Origin: Actinomadura luzonensis
Lineage (GTDB): Bacteria > Actinomycetota > Actinomycetes > Streptosporangiales > Streptosporangiaceae
Assembly (NCBI RefSeq): GCF_022664455.2
Contig: NZ_JAKRKC020000003.1
Span: forward strand, 186,001 to 250,000
Length of the DNA stretch: 64,000 nt
Direction: 5' to 3'
Position numbers and translations under genes: made by a program. The notes beneath the pieces are model-generated. The model was given only the letters and a program-made list of their open reading frames with translations. It was not told the origin of the DNA and did no database searches. Numbering within the stretch: position 1 is the stretch's first letter; every line of letters starts with the position of its first letter. This document shows positions 59,889-64,000 of the stretch, piece after piece.

Positions 59889-60967
59889 CAACGCGCACCC
59901 CCTGGCGTCCCGTGGCGCTGCTCGCCGGCCTCGTGCTGCTGACCGGCGCGTGCGGCGGCACCACCAAGAGCGACGTGCAGCAGCAGCAGTCGTCCGCGCC
60001 GGCCGCCGGCGCGTCGTCGGCCGGGGCGAACCCGAACGCCCCGATCAAGCAGGGCCTCAAGATCGCCTTCCTGCCGAAGCAGGTCAACAACCCGTACTTC
60101 ACGATCGCCGACAAGGGCGGCGTGGACGCGGCCAAGGAGTTCGGCGGCGAGGGCAAGGAGGTCGGGCCGTCCGACGCCAGCGCCTCCTCGCAGGTGTCCT
60201 ACATCAACACCCTCATCCAGCAGAAGCAGGACGCCATCGTCATCTCCGCCAACGACCCGAACGCCGTCGTGCCCGCGCTCAAGCAGGCCAGGGCCGCCGG
60301 GATCAAGGTCGTCAGCTACGACTCCGACACCGCCCAGGAGGGCCGCGACGTCTTCGTCAACCAGGCGAGCGCCGAGGACCTGGGCCGCACCGAGGTGCAG
60401 CTCCTGGCCAAGCAGATCGGCAACAAGGGCAAGATCGCGGTGCTGTCCGCCACGCCGAACGCGACCAACCAGAACACCTGGATCGAGTTCATGAAGGACG
60501 AGCTGAAGAAGCCCGAGTACCAGGACATGGAGCTGGTCAAGGTCGCCTACGGCAACGACGACGACCAGAAGTCCTTCACCGAGACCCAGGGCCTGCTGCG
60601 CTCGTACCCGGACCTGGCCGGCATCATCTCGCCGACCACGGTCGGCATCGCGGCGGCGGCCCGCTACCTGTCGGACTCGCCGTACAAGGGGAAGGTGAAG
60701 CTGACCGGGCTCGGCACGCCGAACCAGCTCCGCAAGTTCGTCAAGGACGGCACGATCGAGGCGTTCGAGCTGTGGAACCCGGCCGACCTCGGCTACCTGG
60801 CCTCCTACGCCGCGGCCGCGCTGGCCTCCGGGCAGATCACCGGCGGCGAGGGCGAGACGTTCAAGGCGGGCAGGCTCGGCGACCACACCGTGGGCGCCAA
60901 GGGCGAGGTGCTGCTCGGCAAGCCGACCGTGTTCGACAAGTCCAACATCGACGACTTCGACTTCTGA
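59885..60967 (+). CDS. rhaS: rhamnose-type sugar-binding lipoprotein
   Basis: 360 residues. Lipobox LTGAC in the signal peptide anchors it to the outer membrane face; a Gln/Ser/Ala-rich spacer follows. The periplasmic-binding domain has IAFLPKQVNNPYFTIADKGG, typical of RhaS-like proteins, QASAEDLGRTEVQLLAKQIG, and GTPNQLRKFVKDGTIEAFELWNP. Captures the sugar and delivers it to the permeases. ATG overlaps the permease 2 stop (ATGA). Last gene of the operon. Confidence 0.92.
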   Translation: MTTRTPWRPVALLAGLVLLTGACGGTTKSDVQQQQSSAPAAGASSAGANPNAPIKQGLKIAFLPKQVNNPYFTIADKGGVDAAKEFGGEGKEVGPSDASASSQVSYINTLIQQKQDAIVISANDPNAVVPALKQARAAGIKVVSYDSDTAQEGRDVFVNQASAEDLGRTEVQLLAKQIGNKGKIAVLSATPNATNQNTWIEFMKDELKKPEYQDMELVKVAYGNDDDQKSFTETQGLLRSYPDLAGIISPTTVGIAAAARYLSDSPYKGKVKLTGLGTPNQLRKFVKDGTIEAFELWNPADLGYLASYAAAALASGQITGGEGETFKAGRLGDHTVGAKGEVLLGKPTVFDKSNIDDFDF

Positions 60968-60976
60968 CGGCCCTGA

Positions 60977-61642
60977 CTAACGGCTGCGCGGCACCACCAG
61001 GCCGGTCTCGTACGCGGCCACGACCGCCTGCGTGCGGTCGCGCAGCCCCAGCTTGTTGAGCACCCGGCTCACGTGGGTCTTGACCGTCTCCTCGGTCACC
61101 ACGAGCCGGGCGGCGATCTCGGGGTTGGACAGGCCCTCGGCGACCAGCCGCAGGACCTGGGTCTCGCGCGGGGTGAGCGCGGCCAGCGCGGCGACGGGCG
61201 CGCCGGGGCGCGGCCCCATCCGGGCGAACTCGCCGATGAGGCGGCGGGTGACCGCCGGGGCCAGCAGCGCGTCGCCGGCCGCGACCACCCGCACGGCGTC
61301 GAACAGGCGCTCGGCGGTGACGTCCTTCAGCAGGAAGCCGCTGGCGCCGGCCCGCAGCGCGTCGTAGACGTACTCGTCGAGGTCGAACGTGGTCAGGACG
61401 AGCACCCGCGGCCCGCCGGGGCCGGCCACCTCCCTGGTGGCCTCGATGCCGCCCATGCCGGGCATGCGCACGTCCATGAGCACGACGTCGGGGGTCAGCT
61501 CGCGGCACAGCCGCACCGCCTCCAGCCCGTCGGCGGCCCGGCCGACCACGGCGAAGTCGGGCTGGGTGTCGAGCAGCTCGCCGAACCCGGTGCGCACCAC
61601 GAGGTGGTCGTCGGCGATGACGATCCTGATCGGCCCGCTCAC
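60977..61642 (-). CDS. NarL/LuxR-family response regulator
   Basis: 221 residues. Receiver domain with acidic pocket VIADDH and phospho-acceptor [15 protein letters not shown] (Asp), then LLKDV lysine; C-terminal LuxR helix-turn-helix ([45 protein letters not shown]). GTG overlaps the kinase stop by 4 bases. With the kinase it probably controls the ABC transporter on the other side of the palindrome at 62949-62964. Confidence 0.93.
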   Translation of the reverse strand: MSGPIRIVIADDHLVVRTGFGELLDTQPDFAVVGRAADGLEAVRLCRELTPDVVLMDVRMPGMGGIEATREVAGPGGPRVLVLTTFDLDEYVYDALRAGASGFLLKDVTAERLFDAVRVVAAGDALLAPAVTRRLIGEFARMGPRPGAPVAALAALTPRETQVLRLVAEGLSNPEIAARLVVTEETVKTHVSRVLNKLGLRDRTQAVVAAYETGLVVPRSR

Positions 61643-62913
61643 CCGCCGTCCTCCCTGCCCGGCAGCACGGCCTGGACGAGGAATCCGCCGCCGGGCGCGG
61701 GGCCGGTGGTCAGCTCGCCGCCGACGGCCGCGGCCCGCTCCCGCATCCCGGCCAGCCCGTGACCGCCCGCCCCAGCGCCACCGCCGGGGCCACCGCCGGG
61801 GCCACCGCCGGGGCCACCGCCGGGGCCGTTGTCCCTGACGCTGAGCCGCAGGGCGTCGGCGGCGTAGTGCAGCTCGACGTCCACGGCCGCACCGGGCGCG
61901 TGCCGCCGCGCGTTGGTCAGCGCCTCCTGCACGATCCGGTACGCGGCCAGCTCCACCCCCGGGTCCAGCTCGACCGGCGTGCCCCGGAGGATGAGCCGGG
62001 TGGCGGCGCCCGAGGCCGCGCGCGAGTCGTCGAGCAGCGCGTTCAGCTCGTGCAGCCGCAGGCCGGGCTGGGGCCGCCAGGACGCCTCAGCCCCGGCGTC
62101 CTCGCGCAGCACGCCGAGCAGCCGGCGCATCTCGGTCAGCGCCTGCCGGGCGGTGTCGCCGATGGCCAGCAGCCGCTCGGCGCCCGCCTGCGGCATGCCG
62201 GGCACGGCCAGCCGGGCGGTCTCGGCCTGCACCGCGACCAGCGAGATGTGATGCGCGACGACGTCGTGCAGCTCGCGCGCGATGCGTGCCCGCTCGCCGC
62301 GGGCGGTGTGCTCCAGCAGGCTGCCGGCCGCCTCCGACCGGGCGGCGGCGCCGGCGCCGGCCGCGGCGCGGGCGCGCAGCGCGATCCCGCCGAGCGCGGC
62401 GGCCGGGGCCAGGCAGGCCAGCAGCAGGACGAGCCCGTCCGCCGGCCGCGGCACCGCCGCCAGCACCGGGAACGGCGCCGCGGCCAGGACCGCGGGCGCG
62501 GGCCGCCCGTGCCGCCCGGCCCGGTACAGCAGGATCACCTGGGTCGCCGCCCCGGCGACGGTCAGCGTGTGGAACGCCCCGGCCGACAGGACGCCGGCCG
62601 CGCACCCGGCGACCGCCGCGACCACCGGCTGCCCGGGCAGGAGCGCGAGCGGCAGCGTGGTGGCGAGCGCGAGCAGCGGCAGGACCAGCAGCAGGAGCGG
62701 GCCCTCAGTCGTCCCCGGATGGGCGGGCCCGCCCGGCGCGACCCCGGCGACCGGGACGCTCACCGACTCGCCGCCGAAACCGGGCTGCACGTCCGACACG
62801 CGGACCTGCGCCACCGCCTCGACCACCGCGACCAGGGCCAGCAGGAGCCCCAGCACGAGCAGCGCGTGCCGCCTCGCGCCCCCGTCCGTGAACCGCTCCG
62901 CTCCCGTCTCCAC
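61639..62913 (-). CDS. sensor histidine kinase (HisKA_3 type)
   Basis: 424 residues. Four to six membrane helices (about 15-195), then [27 protein letters not shown] with the phospho-accepting His, and an ATPase domain: [17 protein letters not shown] (N box), RDNGPGG (G1) and [16 protein letters not shown] (G2). Between G1 and G2 lies a four-fold repeat of 12 bases giving a Gly/Pro run in the ATP-lid. The GTG at 62913 is 6 bases after GACAAT (62925-62920), suggesting a leaderless transcript. Signal unknown; many such systems sense envelope-acting antibiotics. Confidence 0.9.
   Translation of the reverse strand: METGAERFTDGGARRHALLVLGLLLALVAVVEAVAQVRVSDVQPGFGGESVSVPVAGVAPGGPAHPGTTEGPLLLLVLPLLALATTLPLALLPGQPVVAAVAGCAAGVLSAGAFHTLTVAGAATQVILLYRAGRHGRPAPAVLAAAPFPVLAAVPRPADGLVLLLACLAPAAALGGIALRARAAAGAGAAARSEAAGSLLEHTARGERARIARELHDVVAHHISLVAVQAETARLAVPGMPQAGAERLLAIGDTARQALTEMRRLLGVLREDAGAEASWRPQPGLRLHELNALLDDSRAASGAATRLILRGTPVELDPGVELAAYRIVQEALTNARRHAPGAAVDVELHYAADALRLSVRDNGPGGGPGGGPGGGPGGGAGAGGHGLAGMRERAAAVGGELTTGPAPGGGFLVQAVLPGREDGG
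61778..61825. repeat. perfect 12-base tandem repeat in the kinase ATP-lid
   Basis: Four perfect copies of CCACCGCCGGGG in a row. On the coding (minus) strand each adds Pro-Gly-Gly-Gly-type residues, in frame. Changes in copy number would keep the frame. Confidence 0.9.
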
Positions 62914-62948
62914 GTCCCCATTGTCCCGGTCGCGCCGCCTTCCCTGCA

Positions 62949-62964
62949 TCCCTCGCGCGAGGGA
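62949..62964. promoter_or_regulatory. 16-base perfect palindrome in divergent promoter region
   Basis: TCCCTCGCGCGAGGGA lies in the 136-base gap between the histidine kinase gene (minus) and the ABC ATPase gene (plus). A likely operator for the response regulator or another dimeric factor. A -10-like TAGCCT at 63036-63041 precedes the ATPase GTG at 63050 by 8 bases. Confidence 0.55.
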
Positions 62965-63049
62965 CGGGCCCTGGCTGACGCCAGCGACCTCGCAGATCGC
63001 TCCCCCGCGTGACGACCGGGCCCCCTCCCGCTGCCTAGCCTCCTTGTCC

Positions 63050-63967
63050 GTGGAAGCAACCATCGAAGTCGACGCCCTGCGCAAGCGGTACGGGCCCACC
63101 CTGGCCCTGGACGGGATGTCCTTCACCGTCCGGCCCGGCCACGTCACGGGCTTCGTCGGCCCGAACGGCGCGGGCAAGTCCACCACCATGCGGGTGGTCC
63201 TCGGCCTGGACGCCCCCGACGAGGGCCGCGCGCTGGTCGGCGGCCGCCCGTACCCGAGCCTGCGCACCCCGCTCCGGCACGTCGGCGCGCTGCTGGACGC
63301 CGCCGCCCTCCAGCCGAGCCGCACCGGCCGCAACCACCTGCTCTGGCTCGCCCGGTCGCAAGGGCTCGGCGCCCGCCGGGTGGAGGAGGTGCTGGAGCTG
63401 GTCGGGCTGGGCCAGGCGGCCCGCCGCCGGGCGGGCGGCTACTCGCTCGGCATGCGCCAGCGGCTCGGCATCGCCGCCGCGCTGCTCGGCGACCCGCCGG
63501 TGCTGCTGCTGGACGAGCCGTTCAACGGCCTGGACCCCGAGGGCATCGTGTGGATGCGCGGCTTCCTGCGGGGGCTGGCCGCCGAGGGGCGGGCGGTGCT
63601 GGTCTCCAGTCACCTGATGAGCGAGCTGGAGGACACCGCCGGCCATCTCGTGGTCGCGGGCCGGGGCCGGGTCGTGGCCGACACGAGCGTGGCCGACCTC
63701 ATCGCCCGCGCTTCCGGCGGCCGGGTGCGGCTCCGCACCGCCGACCGCGAGGCGGCCATGCGGGCCCTGGCCGAGGCCGGCGCCACGGTGACCGTGCACG
63801 ACCGGGACCTGCTCACCGTGGACGGGCTGCCCGCCGAGCACGTCGTGCGGCTGCTGGGGGCGCGCGGGGTGCCGTTCGCGGAGGTCGCGGCGCACCGGGC
63901 CACGCTGGAGGAGGCGTACCTGGACCTGACCAGGGACGCCGTCGAGTTCCGCGGGAGCCCGCGATGA
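63050..63967 (+). CDS. ABC transporter ATPase (antibiotic/lantibiotic type)
   Basis: 305 residues. Walker A GPNGAGKST, signature YSLGMRQRLGIAAALL (LSGGQ variant), Walker B VLLLDEPFNGLDP, H-loop SSHLMSELED; a C-terminal extension with a conserved LEEAYLDLTRDAVEFRG. Resembles BcrA-type exporters that protect against peptide antibiotics. GTG start, probably leaderless. The stop overlaps the ATG of the next gene by 4 bases. Divergent from a two-component system. Confidence 0.9.
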   Translation: MEATIEVDALRKRYGPTLALDGMSFTVRPGHVTGFVGPNGAGKSTTMRVVLGLDAPDEGRALVGGRPYPSLRTPLRHVGALLDAAALQPSRTGRNHLLWLARSQGLGARRVEEVLELVGLGQAARRRAGGYSLGMRQRLGIAAALLGDPPVLLLDEPFNGLDPEGIVWMRGFLRGLAAEGRAVLVSSHLMSELEDTAGHLVVAGRGRVVADTSVADLIARASGGRVRLRTADREAAMRALAEAGATVTVHDRDLLTVDGLPAEHVVRLLGARGVPFAEVAAHRATLEEAYLDLTRDAVEFRGSPR

Positions 63968-64000
63968 GCCCCTACCGTTCGCCGCTGGGCGCGGCCGGTC
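63964..64000 (+). CDS. ABC transporter permease, first 12 residues only
   Basis: ATG at 63964 overlaps the ATPase TGA (ATGA). Only MSPYRSPLGAAG is in view before the right edge; identification as the permease partner is from context alone. Confidence 0.5.
   Translation, partial: MSPYRSPLGAAG

Overview
The window is about 72% GC and uses actinomycete codon bias, frequent GTG starts, stop/start overlaps of the ATGA or GTGA type, and many start codons lying about 7 bases after a -10 box (leaderless transcripts). The housekeeping core ftsE-ftsX-smpB-ssrA next to prfB, an NAD-specific glutamate dehydrogenase of about 1,620 residues and the style of the biosynthetic genes suggest a filamentous actinomycete, probably Streptosporangiales such as Nonomuraea. 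The genus is an inference.

Bases 1-22,900 are one flank of a biosynthetic gene cluster, most likely for a glycosylated aromatic (type II) polyketide. The ketosynthase genes are not in view. Present are a SnoaL-like protein (cut by the window edge), a flavin monooxygenase, a di-domain aromatase/cyclase, an acyl-CoA-ligase-like enzyme joined to an antibiotic-biosynthesis-monooxygenase domain, and a full acetyl-CoA carboxylase set (fused AccD-AccA, AccB, AccC) for malonyl-CoA. Self-protection comes from a DrrA/DrrB-type exporter and a UvrA-like DrrC-type protein, with a PadR regulator between them; this suggests a DNA-binding product. Decoration genes are rfbB, rfbD and rfbC (dTDP-L-rhamnose-type sugar; rfbA not seen), three glycosyltransferases and two paralogous membrane acyltransferases.

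Bases 22,920-30,090 hold a VapBC-like toxin-antitoxin pair with a palindromic operator, then tmRNA (ssrA, minus strand), a lipoprotein penicillin-binding-protein homologue that has lost all three catalytic motifs, smpB, ftsX, ftsE, a small zinc-ribbon membrane protein and prfB.

Bases 30,100-39,720 carry a lipoprotein, a small helix-turn-helix gene coupled to a stand-alone Clp N-domain gene behind a perfect palindrome, an ABC exporter whose ATPase has lost its Walker A region, the large glutamate dehydrogenase, and an ECF sigma factor overlapping a 65-residue anti-sigma factor.

Bases 39,790-46,000 look like one ECF-controlled envelope redox locus: a DUF4142 protein, a secreted Gln-rich DUF1996 protein, a haem-b ferric-reductase-like membrane protein, a NuoF-like flavoprotein with a C-terminal ferredoxin, and a Tat-exported FAD oxidase. 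An L,D-transpeptidase, an acetyltransferase, three HAD-family proteins and two small proteins follow.

Bases 50,800-54,280 form a beta-lactam-related locus: an intact penicillin-binding protein diverges from a LysR regulator coupled to a cytoplasmic beta-lactamase-like protein that lacks the Glu166 equivalent. Then come acetoacetyl-CoA synthetase, a rhamnose-type ABC importer operon (ATPase, two permeases, binding lipoprotein), a two-component system, and the start of another ABC transporter running off the right edge.
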